64,000 nucleotides of DNA from JAVBLY01 sp031553035 (GTDB taxonomy: Bacteria; Bacillota; Clostridia; Peptostreptococcales; Anaerovoracaceae): assembly GCA_031553035.1 (NCBI GenBank), contig JAVBLY010000006.1:62001-126000 (forward strand), given 5' to 3'. The translations under genes were made by a program, and so were the position numbers. This document shows positions 34,316 through 42,332 of this stretch, piece after piece. A model generated the notes under the pieces. That model did no database searches, was not told the origin of the DNA, and saw only the letters and a program-made list of their open reading frames with translations. How positions within the stretch are numbered: the stretch's first letter is position 1; every line of letters begins with the position of its first letter.

Positions 34316-35216
34316 AAATAGAATAATGGGCATGATCTGCCTGATAATAATAGCAGGATTTATGATCTCACCGGTAACATATGCCGCTAATGATGACAAC
34401 ATCGATGCAAATGCCGGTGCACAAACAGCTAAAGAATTGAAACTGACTCAGTCATACCCCGAAGACGGGGACAACAAGCTTCAAGTTGAAAACACAGGGA
34501 TTAAGCTTTATTTCGACGGAAATGTTATAGATGAAAGCGTTTGGAAAAATAATGCAGAGAAATTTACTCTTACATCTAAAAAAGACAGTAAAAAAATAAA
34601 GATAAGAGCTTATCACTATCCTGAGACAGAATCGGAAACAGACTATATACTTGTTGTTGTACAAACAGGACAGAAGTTAAAGCCAAATACCGACTATGTA
34701 TTTACTATAGGCAAAGGTGTCCAATCCAAAGACGGGAAAATACTTTCGAAAGACATCGTTCTGAACTATAAAACCGTGGATGTTCAGGGGAACTCGAGGG
34801 TTAACATGGGACTCATGGCTTTGATGGTAGTTGGTATGATAGTTATGACTGTTGTGTCGAACAAGCGTAAGGAACGCAAGGAAACCGAGAAAAAAGAAGA
34901 GAAAGTTAATCCATACAAAGTCGCTAAAGAAAAGGGCAAGAGCGTCGAAGAAGTTATGGAAAAAATAGAAAAAGATAAGGCCAGGAAGGCTAAAAAGCTA
35001 AAAGGCAAGGGCGGCGATTCCGATGATACAGAAGAGGATGATGACGCAAATGTCTATAATGTAAAGAAGATTAGAAGAGTTTCTGACGCCGGGAGTACCT
35101 TCAAATCCGGTAAAAAGGCTGAAGCAGAAAAGAAAGCTAAGGAAGCAGCAGCTAATAAAGCAAAGGGAACAACAAATCCCAAGAAGAACAAGAAAAAAGG
35201 CAAAAAGAAAAAATAA
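34296..35216 (+). CDS. Membrane-anchored Ig-like (Big_5 type) protein with a basic C-terminal tail
   Basis: A 306-residue hypothetical. It has an N-terminal signal or anchor (GMICLIIIAGFMISPVTYA, about 12-30) and an extracellular domain at about 45-155 resembling the bacterial Ig-like Big_5 fold (SYPEDGDNKLQVENTGIKLYF; KLKPNTDYVFTIGKGV). A TM segment at about 170-188 (MGLMALMVVGMIVMTVVS) precedes a long cytoplasmic tail rich in Lys and Glu, ending in KKNKKKGKKKK. The TTG start has GGAGGAG 7 bp upstream. The gene sits between tadA and ispE with overlaps at both ends. No function is known; a surface or envelope scaffold role is only a guess. Confidence 0.75.
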   Translation: MKAIVNKNRIMGMICLIIIAGFMISPVTYAANDDNIDANAGAQTAKELKLTQSYPEDGDNKLQVENTGIKLYFDGNVIDESVWKNNAEKFTLTSKKDSKKIKIRAYHYPETESETDYILVVVQTGQKLKPNTDYVFTIGKGVQSKDGKILSKDIVLNYKTVDVQGNSRVNMGLMALMVVGMIVMTVVSNKRKERKETEKKEEKVNPYKVAKEKGKSVEEVMEKIEKDKARKAKKLKGKGGDSDDTEEDDDANVYNVKKIRRVSDAGSTFKSGKKAEAEKKAKEAAANKAKGTTNPKKNKKKGKKKK

Positions 35217-36190
35217 TGAAAAAAACTGCAAGTGTTAACGCATATGCGAAGATCAACCTGTCCATAGATGTGCTTGAAAAGATGGACAACGGTTATCATC
35301 GCATTGAAACAGTTATGCAGCAGATAGATCTTTCAGACAGCATCACCATCGAATCTCAGGGGAGAGCCGGCATCTACACCGGCTACAGAATCAAGCTCAT
35401 AGCTGATAACAGCGAGCTCCCCAAGGAGGAAGAAAATCTGGCTTACAAAGCCGCCAAAATGATGGCTGAGATTTTTACCCCTCTAAAAGACAATAAGATC
35501 CAAATCACACTTAACAAAAGAATACCTATGGCAGCCGGACTGGCAGGCGGAAGCAGTGATGCTGCCGCAGTCATGCTTGGGCTGTGTAAACTCTGGGATA
35601 TTTCCATACCACTTGTCGAACTCACAAAGATTGGAGCAAAGCTGGGTGCGGATATTCCGTTTTGTCTGATAGGCAATGCCAAAAACAATCCTGAGTTGGG
35701 GTTTTCTGATGATGAATTAGCGTCATCAGCAGCGCTTGCTGAAGGTATCGGTAACATTCTTACTCCTGTTCCGTCACTTGAAGGATGGGTGATTCTGGCA
35801 AGACCGGAAATACCTGTTTCGACTCAGTTTGTGTATGAGCAGCTTACTCCAAACGGCGTGCTTTCCGGGCAGGATTCCGGTATAGAAAGGCCGGATACAC
35901 AAGAGCTGGTTGCAGGTTTGAAAGAGAAAAATACAATACAGGTCGTAAAAAACATGCTCAATGTACTTGAAATTGTAAGCCTAAAAGAGTATCCTATGAT
36001 TGTGTATACAAAGAACAAAATTCATGAAGACTGCATGCCAAACAAGGCTCTTATGAGTGGGAGCGGGCCAACAGTTTTCGGATACTATGAGGAAAAGGAT
36101 GATGCACAGAAAGGCCATTCTCTTATGAGCAATATTCTCCTGGGAGAGTCCGGCTACAAATATGACCTGCATCTTGCCAAGCTGCTGTAA
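35216..36190 (+). CDS. ispE: 4-diphosphocytidyl-2-C-methyl-D-erythritol kinase
   Basis: A 324-residue GHMP kinase of the MEP isoprenoid pathway that phosphorylates CDP-ME. It has the N-terminal AYAKINLSIDVLEKMDNGYH, the ATP-binding loop PMAAGLAGGSSDAAAV and the C-terminal MSGSGPTVFGYY. It is about 35 residues longer than typical IspE, mainly in two loops (for example SFDDELASSAALAE-like region at about 163-175). The start overlaps the previous stop (TAATG). It indicates the MEP rather than the mevalonate pathway. Confidence 0.93.
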   Translation: MKKTASVNAYAKINLSIDVLEKMDNGYHRIETVMQQIDLSDSITIESQGRAGIYTGYRIKLIADNSELPKEEENLAYKAAKMMAEIFTPLKDNKIQITLNKRIPMAAGLAGGSSDAAAVMLGLCKLWDISIPLVELTKIGAKLGADIPFCLIGNAKNNPELGFSDDELASSAALAEGIGNILTPVPSLEGWVILARPEIPVSTQFVYEQLTPNGVLSGQDSGIERPDTQELVAGLKEKNTIQVVKNMLNVLEIVSLKEYPMIVYTKNKIHEDCMPNKALMSGSGPTVFGYYEEKDDAQKGHSLMSNILLGESGYKYDLHLAKLL

Positions 36191-36212
36191 TAATTGACAA
36201 TGAGGTATGTAA

Positions 36213-36884
36213 ATGTTTGATTTGAAACTTACCAACCACAAACCGCTACGGGAAATCGTATTCGGAGAACTCAGGAATCTGATCCTAACCGGAAAAATTG
36301 AACCGGGTACAAGAATGATGGAGATTGAGCTGGCAGAAGAAATGGGAGTCAGCAGAACCCCTATAAGAGAAGCCATCAGGAAGCTTGAGGAAGAAGGACT
36401 TGTAGTAATCGAGCCAAGAAAAGGCGCTTACGTATCAGAGGTCTCCATACCCGATATCGTCAATATTCTTGAAGTAAGAGAAAATATGGATGGTTTTTCA
36501 TCTTATCTTGCTGCACAGAGAATAAGTAAAGTCGGCAAAGAAAAACTCGATGAAATATCAACTTCATTCAATGATGCTGTGGAAAGCGGTATCATGGACG
36601 ACATGATAAAGTATGATACTCTTTTCCATAAAGTGATCGTCGAAGAAACCAACAACAATTATCTGATAAATATGATGGAAAAGCTACAGGAACTGGTTCT
36701 GAGGTTCAGATATATATATTACAAAGACTTCAGGCGTGCTGAGGAAATGCCAAATGAGCACAAAATAATCAGCGACGCTATAATCGGCGGAGATGCTGAA
36801 ACTGCCAGAATGGAATCGGAGCTTCATATCAGAAAATTAAAAGAACTGATTATCGAAGAGTCTGACAGCTTTGCCAAATCATAG
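36213..36884 (+). CDS. GntR-family transcriptional regulator (FadR/FCD subfamily)
   Basis: A 223-residue regulator. The N-terminal winged helix reads PLREIVFGELRNLILTGKIEPGTRMMEIELAEEMGVSRTPIREAIRKLEEEGLV. The C-terminal all-helical FCD domain (about 80-215) carries a metal-ligand pattern, Asp in KYDTLFHKVI with His and further His residues (NEHK, ELHIRKL). FCD regulators usually sense organic acids. It follows ispE by 22 bp, a position seen in other clostridia, though a link to isoprenoid synthesis is not established. Confidence 0.88.
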   Translation: MFDLKLTNHKPLREIVFGELRNLILTGKIEPGTRMMEIELAEEMGVSRTPIREAIRKLEEEGLVVIEPRKGAYVSEVSIPDIVNILEVRENMDGFSSYLAAQRISKVGKEKLDEISTSFNDAVESGIMDDMIKYDTLFHKVIVEETNNNYLINMMEKLQELVLRFRYIYYKDFRRAEEMPNEHKIISDAIIGGDAETARMESELHIRKLKELIIEESDSFAKS

Positions 36885-36920
36885 AAGATTCGATTGGCAA
36901 TTGACAATTAAACTAAACAT

Positions 36921-36949
36921 TTACAAAATAGCTCAACCTTTGTTATAAT
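36921..36949 (+). promoter_or_regulatory. Promoter of the GGDEF response regulator
   Basis: TTACAA (36921-36926), 17-bp spacer, TATAAT (36944-36949) with an extended TGT just before the -10. Confidence 0.65.
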
Positions 36950-36992
36950 TGCATAGGTGTTTAATTTATTACTATTTTTTGAGGTAAAACAA

Positions 36993-37958
36993 ATGGCAAA
37001 AAAAATACTTATAATAGATGACAGTCCGTTTTTCAGAGGGCAGCTCAAGATGACCTTAAGTAAGGAATACGAAGTTATCGAAGCCGGTACAGGTGCAGAA
37101 GGACTTGATATGGTCAAGATTGAAAAGCCTGATCTTGTACTCCTCGATGTCGTCATGCCTGATTACAGCGGATTTGAAATTTGCCGTATCCTCAGAGAAT
37201 CGGAAAGTAATAATTTAATGCCGATAATAATGATCACATCTCAGGATGCTCAGGAGGACATACTTGTCGGTCTTGAATTAGGAGCGGATGATTATGTCAA
37301 GAAGCCTTTCAATGAAAGAGAGCTTGTAAGCAGGATCAAGAACATATTCAGAAGAATCGACAGAAACAGAAATGCAAACCCGCTTACAGGACTGAACGGT
37401 AATCTGGAAATCGAAAGAGACGTGACCAGCAGGATCACAAGAGGTGTGGCATTTGCCGTCATTTATGTGGATCTTGATAATTTTAAAGCGTATAACGACG
37501 TGTACGGTTTTTCAAACGGAGACAGGATCATAGTCCTGACCGCTGACATACTCAAGGATCAAGTCAGTCTCTGGGGAAACACCGACGATTTTGTGGGACA
37601 CATAGGTGGGGACGATTATATTATGGTTTCTACTCCGGACAAAGCCGGGAAAATATGCCAGGAAGTCATCGCTGAATTCGACGAAAAGGTACTCAATTTT
37701 TATAATGAAGAAGACCGAGAAAGAGGTTGTATAACAACAAAGAACAGGAAAGGCGAGATAGATACCTTCCCGCTCATGTCGATTTCTCTTGCTATAGTAA
37801 CCAATGAAAAACGTGAAATAAATAATTATGTAGAGGTCGGCGATATCGCTTCCGATATTAAGAAAAAACTGAAGACCATGCCCGGAAGCAATTACTTCGC
37901 AGACCGCAGATCGGGAGAAGAAGGAAGAATAACCTTCGAAGCTCCGGTTTCCTCTTAA
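36993..37958 (+). CDS. Response regulator with a degenerate GGDEF domain
   Basis: A 321-residue protein. The receiver domain covers about 1-125 with the phospho-acceptor at about D52 (LVLLDVVMPDYSG) and the conserved Lys in YVKKPF. A GGDEF-like domain follows (about 130-310): NPLTGLNGN, VIYVDLDNFKAYNDVYGFSNGD and GHIGGDDYIMVS. The signature reads GGDDY instead of GG(D/E)EF, so diguanylate cyclase activity is uncertain. ATG 36993 with GAGGT upstream is preferred over the in-frame codon at 36957. No kinase gene is adjacent. Confidence 0.85.
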   Translation: MAKKILIIDDSPFFRGQLKMTLSKEYEVIEAGTGAEGLDMVKIEKPDLVLLDVVMPDYSGFEICRILRESESNNLMPIIMITSQDAQEDILVGLELGADDYVKKPFNERELVSRIKNIFRRIDRNRNANPLTGLNGNLEIERDVTSRITRGVAFAVIYVDLDNFKAYNDVYGFSNGDRIIVLTADILKDQVSLWGNTDDFVGHIGGDDYIMVSTPDKAGKICQEVIAEFDEKVLNFYNEEDRERGCITTKNRKGEIDTFPLMSISLAIVTNEKREINNYVEVGDIASDIKKKLKTMPGSNYFADRRSGEEGRITFEAPVSS

Positions 37959-37994
37959 GCCAATGACATATAACAGTTTAAAAGAGAGCAAAAT

Positions 37995-38957
37995 ATGGTA
38001 GTTTTAGCGAAGGTTGCCGCTGTTTTTTTAATGGTGCTTATAGGTTACGGCGCCGGCAAACTGAATTGGCTTCCAATAGTATCAAGTAAATATCTTTCGA
38101 CCATCGTCATCAATATCGCCGCGCCATGCGTGGTCATATACTCAATGGGTCAGCAGGAACTCAATTCAAAAAACATATCTACCATGTTCCTAATATTCGG
38201 ACTTGCTTTTGCTATGTATCTTCTGGCATGGCTGATTTCCATAATCACAGTGAAAGTGATGAAGATCAATATTGCCGAACAAGGTGTATATAAAAATTTT
38301 CTTATTTTCACAAATAATGCCTTCATGGGCTTTCCTGTGGCATATGCGCTTTTCGGTTCAGAGGGAATGTTTCTCATGGTACTGGCAAATGTGATGATGC
38401 CTATTTTTGTTTATACCCTGGGAGTCCACAATCTAAGAAAATCCGTACAGGATGAATCAAAGCCCGGTGAGATATCAAGGGTGAGGATCATTGGGCAGCG
38501 CCTGAAAGAAATGATAAATCCACCGGTTGTTTCGACTCTCATAGGAATAGTTATATTTCTGCTTCAGATACCCATTCCTGCAGTAATCAACGATGTCCTG
38601 GATATGGTCGGAGCCACAATGGCGCCGCTTTGTATGATAGTTATCGGACTTCAGCTGACCGAAAGCAGTCCTAAGCAGGTCATGACCAACCATAAACTGA
38701 TCATAGTATCGTTTCTGCGGCTCATCCTGATTCCGGCTCTTATTTTCATTCCGTTATTCATTTTCAATGTAGATCCACTTGTGATCTGTATAATGACTCT
38801 TAATGCTATGCTGCCATGTTCGGCAATATGTGTTGCTCTTGCTCAGGAATATAAAAATGATGTAAAGCTGGCAGCGGAAGGCACTTTTCTCACTACACTG
38901 TTTTCCATAGCTACCATACCCGTTATCGGTGTGCTGTTGACCACATTTATTTTGTAG
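37995..38957 (+). CDS. AEC-family (auxin efflux carrier-like) transporter
   Basis: A 320-residue integral membrane protein with about ten hydrophobic segments in two five-helix halves. It begins VLAKVAAVFLMVLIGYGAGKLNWLP and contains the crossover segment NAFMGFPVAYALFGSEGMF and a second-half MLPCSAICVALAQEY, all typical of AEC permeases. Members carry organic anions such as malate or malonate. The substrate is unknown. It follows the GGDEF regulator by 36 bp. Confidence 0.85.
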   Translation: MVVLAKVAAVFLMVLIGYGAGKLNWLPIVSSKYLSTIVINIAAPCVVIYSMGQQELNSKNISTMFLIFGLAFAMYLLAWLISIITVKVMKINIAEQGVYKNFLIFTNNAFMGFPVAYALFGSEGMFLMVLANVMMPIFVYTLGVHNLRKSVQDESKPGEISRVRIIGQRLKEMINPPVVSTLIGIVIFLLQIPIPAVINDVLDMVGATMAPLCMIVIGLQLTESSPKQVMTNHKLIIVSFLRLILIPALIFIPLFIFNVDPLVICIMTLNAMLPCSAICVALAQEYKNDVKLAAEGTFLTTLFSIATIPVIGVLLTTFIL

Positions 38958-38972
38958 ATATAAAAGTCAAAG

Positions 38973-39674
38973 TCAGGGATTGCAGACTTTACAAGGGGCA
39001 TAGCCCTCGTTTAATGCTGCGTCCCGGCTCTCAAATGTGATCAGATTTTCAGAAACGATCATATCTCCGTATCTGCAACCCGGCAGGTGGAATTTTTTGT
39101 TTTTAGAATGACCGTTGTATGTCCCTGGTGAATTAGTTTGTGTATCTGAAGCCGAATTAGAAGAATTATCCGCCGGTGCAGAGTCGCTGAATCCATCTGC
39201 CCACATTCCGACGCCGTTTTCACGAGCTGTTTTTTGGACCTCCGTAAATTCATCTACATATTTAACATTTGGTGGAAATGTTGCTACCGAAGCATAACCT
39301 AACTCCAGAAGAGTTTTATTAAACATCTTGTCACCAAGATAAACATATGCCAGCAGTCTGCCGTACTGATCTCTTTCGCTTACATCAAATTCGATGCCTA
39401 CAGATTTTCCTGAAAGCTGAGATGTTGCATATTCTGAGACTTCATCTCCGAAGGCGGTGTTTTTCTCCTTGTCGGGATGAACAGATTCAGGGGTATCAAC
39501 GCCTATGAGCCTTACCTTCTCATCAGTGCCTTCATAGTTTATTACCAATGTATCGCCGTCCACAACGCGAACCACATCATATTCGGGGTAGATGCTTTTC
39601 TCCTGAGTAGATTCTCCTGCACAAGCGGCCAGCAATAATGACAATATTAGTATCAGTGGGATTATTTTTTTCAT
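38973..39674 (-). CDS. Thermonuclease-family lipoprotein
   Basis: A 233-residue secreted nuclease. The lipoprotein signal LILSLLLAACAGE has the lipobox Cys at about residue 18. The SNase domain covers about 33-150 with VVRVVDGDTLVI, VRLIGVDTPES and RDQYGRLLAYVYLG, which hold the catalytic Asp/Arg/Glu residues. The C-terminus (about 190-233) has HLPGCRYGDM and APCKVCNP, a Cys/His metal-binding extension common in clostridial SNases. It is probably anchored outside the membrane and degrades extracellular nucleic acids. RBS GAGGAAA. Confidence 0.88.
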   Translation of the reverse strand: MKKIIPLILILSLLLAACAGESTQEKSIYPEYDVVRVVDGDTLVINYEGTDEKVRLIGVDTPESVHPDKEKNTAFGDEVSEYATSQLSGKSVGIEFDVSERDQYGRLLAYVYLGDKMFNKTLLELGYASVATFPPNVKYVDEFTEVQKTARENGVGMWADGFSDSAPADNSSNSASDTQTNSPGTYNGHSKNKKFHLPGCRYGDMIVSENLITFESRDAALNEGYAPCKVCNP

Positions 39675-39862
39675 GTTGTTTCCTCGCTTGGGAATATCTC
39701 TTATAATGAATATACACGACTTTTACAAAGCGCAGTAATACAATTAAATTACAGAACGGAGTGAGGGTATATTTGGCATGGTGACGGTATATAATATGAT
39801 AGTTCTATGATATAATTATCAGTGTCTCTAAATGAACGATCATCAGACAAACAGGAGTGGGA

Positions 39863-40930
39863 ATGAAAAAACTGGGCATAGTTTTTGGCGGCAGATCCGA
39901 TGAACATGAGGTATCGATATTATCTGCTTCATCTATAATAAATACGATAGATAAAACAAAATATGAAGTCATAAAGATTGCTATCAGCAGGTCAGGCAGC
40001 TGGCACATAATCACAGCGAAGATGGATGACATAACATCTCTATCTGATGTCAGGATAAAAACGCTGGTCCCTGCGGACGGAAGTGAACGAGAAGGGGCAA
40101 AGCTCTTAAAGCTGGGTGATTTCAAAGATCTGGTCGATTTCGTTTTCCCGGTACTTCACGGACCTTATGGAGAAGACGGAACGATCCAGGGCATGTTCGA
40201 AATGCTTGATATCCCGTATGCAGGGTGCGGAGTAACATCTTCGGCATTGTCCATGGACAAGATATTTACCAAAGAAGTTTGGATAAGAGCAGGACTTCCT
40301 GTATGTAAACATAAGAGCATCAACGCCTGCGAGTTTATGGAGCATGGCGAAAAAAAACTCAAAAATATTGCTGATGAACTGGGTTATCCCCTTTTTGTCA
40401 AACCTGCAAACATGGGCTCAAGCGTCGGGATAACAAAAGCTGTTGGTATGAAGAGCTTCAAAGAAGCGATGAAAACCGCATTTCAATATGACTCCCGTGT
40501 TATCATTGAAGAAGAAATCTTAGGAAGAGAGCTTGAAACTGCTGTTTTGGGGAATAATATAATTAGCACAGCGGCGGTGGGAGAAATCGTATCATCAGGT
40601 GAATTCTATGACTACGAATCAAAGTATAAAGACGGAAACACCGAGCTTATAATCCCTGCGGATATTCCAAAAAATATCGCGGCCGAGATCAGAGATCTTG
40701 CAGCAAAGGCTTACAGTGCGCTGGACGGAAGCGGATTCGCAAGAGTGGATTTTTTTCTTGAAGAAGGAACAGGCAGAGTGCTAATTAATGAGATGAACAC
40801 AATACCGGGATTTACAAAATACAGTATGTTTCCTGCCTTATGGAATGAAGCGGGAGTAGGGTACACAGAATTAATCGAAAGGATTATCGATCTGGGCTAT
40901 GAGAGATATAATGTTAAAAATAATAGGTAA
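39863..40930 (+). CDS. ddl: D-alanine--D-alanine ligase
   Basis: A 355-residue ATP-grasp ligase that makes D-Ala-D-Ala for peptidoglycan. It has KLGIVFGGRSDEHEVSILSA, LHGPYGEDGTIQGMFEMLDIPYAGCGV, VKPANMGSSVGITK and the metal-binding INEMNTIPGFTKYSMFP. The longer spacing before VFPVLHGPYG is that of the DdlA/VanA length class. Start ATG 39863 follows AGGAG; a GTG two codons earlier lies inside that site. It overlaps the DUF1934 gene by 20 bp. Confidence 0.94.
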   Translation: MKKLGIVFGGRSDEHEVSILSASSIINTIDKTKYEVIKIAISRSGSWHIITAKMDDITSLSDVRIKTLVPADGSEREGAKLLKLGDFKDLVDFVFPVLHGPYGEDGTIQGMFEMLDIPYAGCGVTSSALSMDKIFTKEVWIRAGLPVCKHKSINACEFMEHGEKKLKNIADELGYPLFVKPANMGSSVGITKAVGMKSFKEAMKTAFQYDSRVIIEEEILGRELETAVLGNNIISTAAVGEIVSSGEFYDYESKYKDGNTELIIPADIPKNIAAEIRDLAAKAYSALDGSGFARVDFFLEEGTGRVLINEMNTIPGFTKYSMFPALWNEAGVGYTELIERIIDLGYERYNVKNNR

Positions 40931-41342
40931 GAAGATTGAAAACGATCTTATCATGAAGGGAAATCCCAGTGAAGACCAGGTCGAATTCATAACCGAGGGT
41001 CGTTTTTATAAAAAGGGCAATTCGTTTTATTTGGTATACGATGAAACGGACCCTGCCGGATATGATGAGGTGACCACGAGCCTCAAGATCACCGGAGATA
41101 AAATCAAGATGAAAAGATACGGTGACGATCTGGGCATCGAAACTGCCATCGAGTTTGAAAAAGGCAAAAGATATAACGGATTATATGATACGCCATACGG
41201 TCCTCTTGAAATGGAGGTCTTGACTAATGATATAAAAAACAATATCCTTAATATAGGAGAGGGAACCCTGGATATCGATTATGATATAAGCCTGAAAGGT
41301 CTTTCCGAGGGTCGAAATATGCTGAAGATAGAGATAATGTAG
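40911..41342 (+). CDS. DUF1934 beta-barrel protein (YwiB-like)
   Basis: A 143-residue lipocalin-like small protein. The segments DQVEFITEGRFYKKGNSFYLVYDE and GLYDTPYGPLEMEVLTNDIK, followed by GTLDIDYDISLKG, match the DUF1934 family. Function is unknown. ATG 40911 has GAGAG 5 bp upstream; an in-frame ATG at 40899 adds four residues. It overlaps the end of ddl and is probably cotranscribed. Confidence 0.8.
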   Translation: MLKIIGKKIENDLIMKGNPSEDQVEFITEGRFYKKGNSFYLVYDETDPAGYDEVTTSLKITGDKIKMKRYGDDLGIETAIEFEKGKRYNGLYDTPYGPLEMEVLTNDIKNNILNIGEGTLDIDYDISLKGLSEGRNMLKIEIM

Positions 41343-41353
41343 GTTCAGGAGAT

Positions 41354-41458
41354 ATGTACGACAGAAAAAGAAGACGATTTATCCAGATTGTAACAATTGT
41401 ATTGATCGTGAGTTTGGTAGGCACATCGGTGCTGCTGGGAGTCATATACCTTTTATAA
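41354..41458 (+). CDS. Small single-TM protein (34 residues)
   Basis: MYDRKRRRFIQIVT begins a basic N-terminus, followed by one hydrophobic helix that ends GVIYLL and stop. AGGAG is present but only 2 bp from the ATG, which is short. It starts 11 bp after the DUF1934 stop in the same direction. Positive-inside topology fits a membrane micro-protein. Too short to assign a family. Confidence 0.45.
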   Translation: MYDRKRRRFIQIVTIVLIVSLVGTSVLLGVIYLL

Positions 41459-41495
41459 AACAGACATAGCCAGGGGCAGTAGCTTTCACCAAATC

Positions 41496-41520
41496 ATACC
41501 CGCAAGGGGCACAGGCAGGA
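41496..41520 (+). repeat. Short GC-rich repeat, copy C
   Basis: TACCCGCAAGGGGCACAGGC followed by AGGAAGG. It is related to copies at 7926 and 32429. Its 3' end gives the RBS of the 28-codon ORF at 41531. Confidence 0.4.
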
Positions 41521-41530
41521 AGGAAGTATA

Positions 41531-41617
41531 ATGAAAAAATCAACAAAATGCCGAATAACATTAGCCGGGATACTGGCACTCATATTTATAATCGTAGGAA
41601 CAGATACAGAGGATTAG
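41531..41617 (+). CDS. Possible 28-residue membrane peptide
   Basis: An ORF beginning MKKSTKCRITLAGILALIF with a strong AGGAAGGAAG site 4 bp upstream. It has the shape of a signal or TM helix. Its stop overlaps the stop codon of the convergent DJ-1 gene by 2 bases. It may be the surviving N-terminus of a larger secreted protein rather than a functional peptide. Confidence 0.35.
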   Translation: MKKSTKCRITLAGILALIFIIVGTDTED

Positions 41618-42198
41618 AATCCCATCAGTTTCTTTACGTCGTCCGCCATCAGCTGTCCTTTAAGAATTGCCAGAAGTTCGAATGAAACTTGTGGTGCTGT
41701 CTCCGGACAAAATGAGGTAATGATATTTCCGTCGATAACGACACTTTCATCAGGGATAACGGTAACGCCTTCAAAGGCGGCCAGTTGTTTCTGATGTTTT
41801 TTATTATCCAGATGGTACGTTGTGGCTTTTTTCCCCTTCAGTATCCCTGCTTTGCCCAGAGGTTTTGAGCCGACACAGACAGAAGCTATGGGTTTGCCTG
41901 CCTTATCAAATGTTCTGATAAGGCCAAGAAAATCTGTATCATACGCTTCCTCATAAAAGCCGTATTCGCCGAACCCGCCTGGAATGGCCAGGGCATCATA
42001 TTCAGAAATATGGATTTCATCTATGGTCTTGTCAACATTGACACTGACCCCGAATGTGCTCGTGACACTTTCATTAAATCCACAGGTAACGACCTCCACA
42101 TCTGAATTAAGATATGATCTTGCCCATCCGAAAATATCGATAAACGGGGCAGATTCCATATGTTCGAATCCTTTACACAAAACCAGCAATAATTTCAT
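41614..42198 (-). CDS. DJ-1/PfpI-family protein
   Basis: A 194-residue protein of the DJ-1/ThiJ superfamily. The nucleophile elbow is ASVCVGSKPLG (Cys at about 107). The N-terminal KLLLVLCKGFEHMESAPFIDIFGWA and the AIPGGFGEYGFYE segment are typical. Activities in the family include glyoxalase, deglycase and chaperone; none can be chosen. RBS TGGAGG. It is divergent from the TipAS-type MerR gene and shares its control region. Confidence 0.85.
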   Translation of the reverse strand: MKLLLVLCKGFEHMESAPFIDIFGWARSYLNSDVEVVTCGFNESVTSTFGVSVNVDKTIDEIHISEYDALAIPGGFGEYGFYEEAYDTDFLGLIRTFDKAGKPIASVCVGSKPLGKAGILKGKKATTYHLDNKKHQKQLAAFEGVTVIPDESVVIDGNIITSFCPETAPQVSFELLAILKGQLMADDVKKLMGF

Positions 42199-42256
42199 AG
42201 TCTATACCTCCACATGTTGCGACAAAAATATTTTATCACAAATTCCAACAACATAC

Positions 42257-42287
42257 TTGACCTTTACCTTACGGAAAGGTTTACTAT
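42257..42287 (+). promoter_or_regulatory. MerR-type promoter of the TipAS regulator (autoregulated)
   Basis: TTGACC (42257-42262), 19-bp spacer, TACTAT (42282-42287). The spacer carries an imperfect dyad, ACCTTT and AAAGGT, different from the ACCTTA/TAAGGT dyad of the GRE island. It lies 45 bp before the MerR gene it controls. Confidence 0.7.
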
Positions 42288-42332
42288 GTATATAGATGAT
42301 CGATCATACGTTATTTTTAAAGTGAGGCAAAC

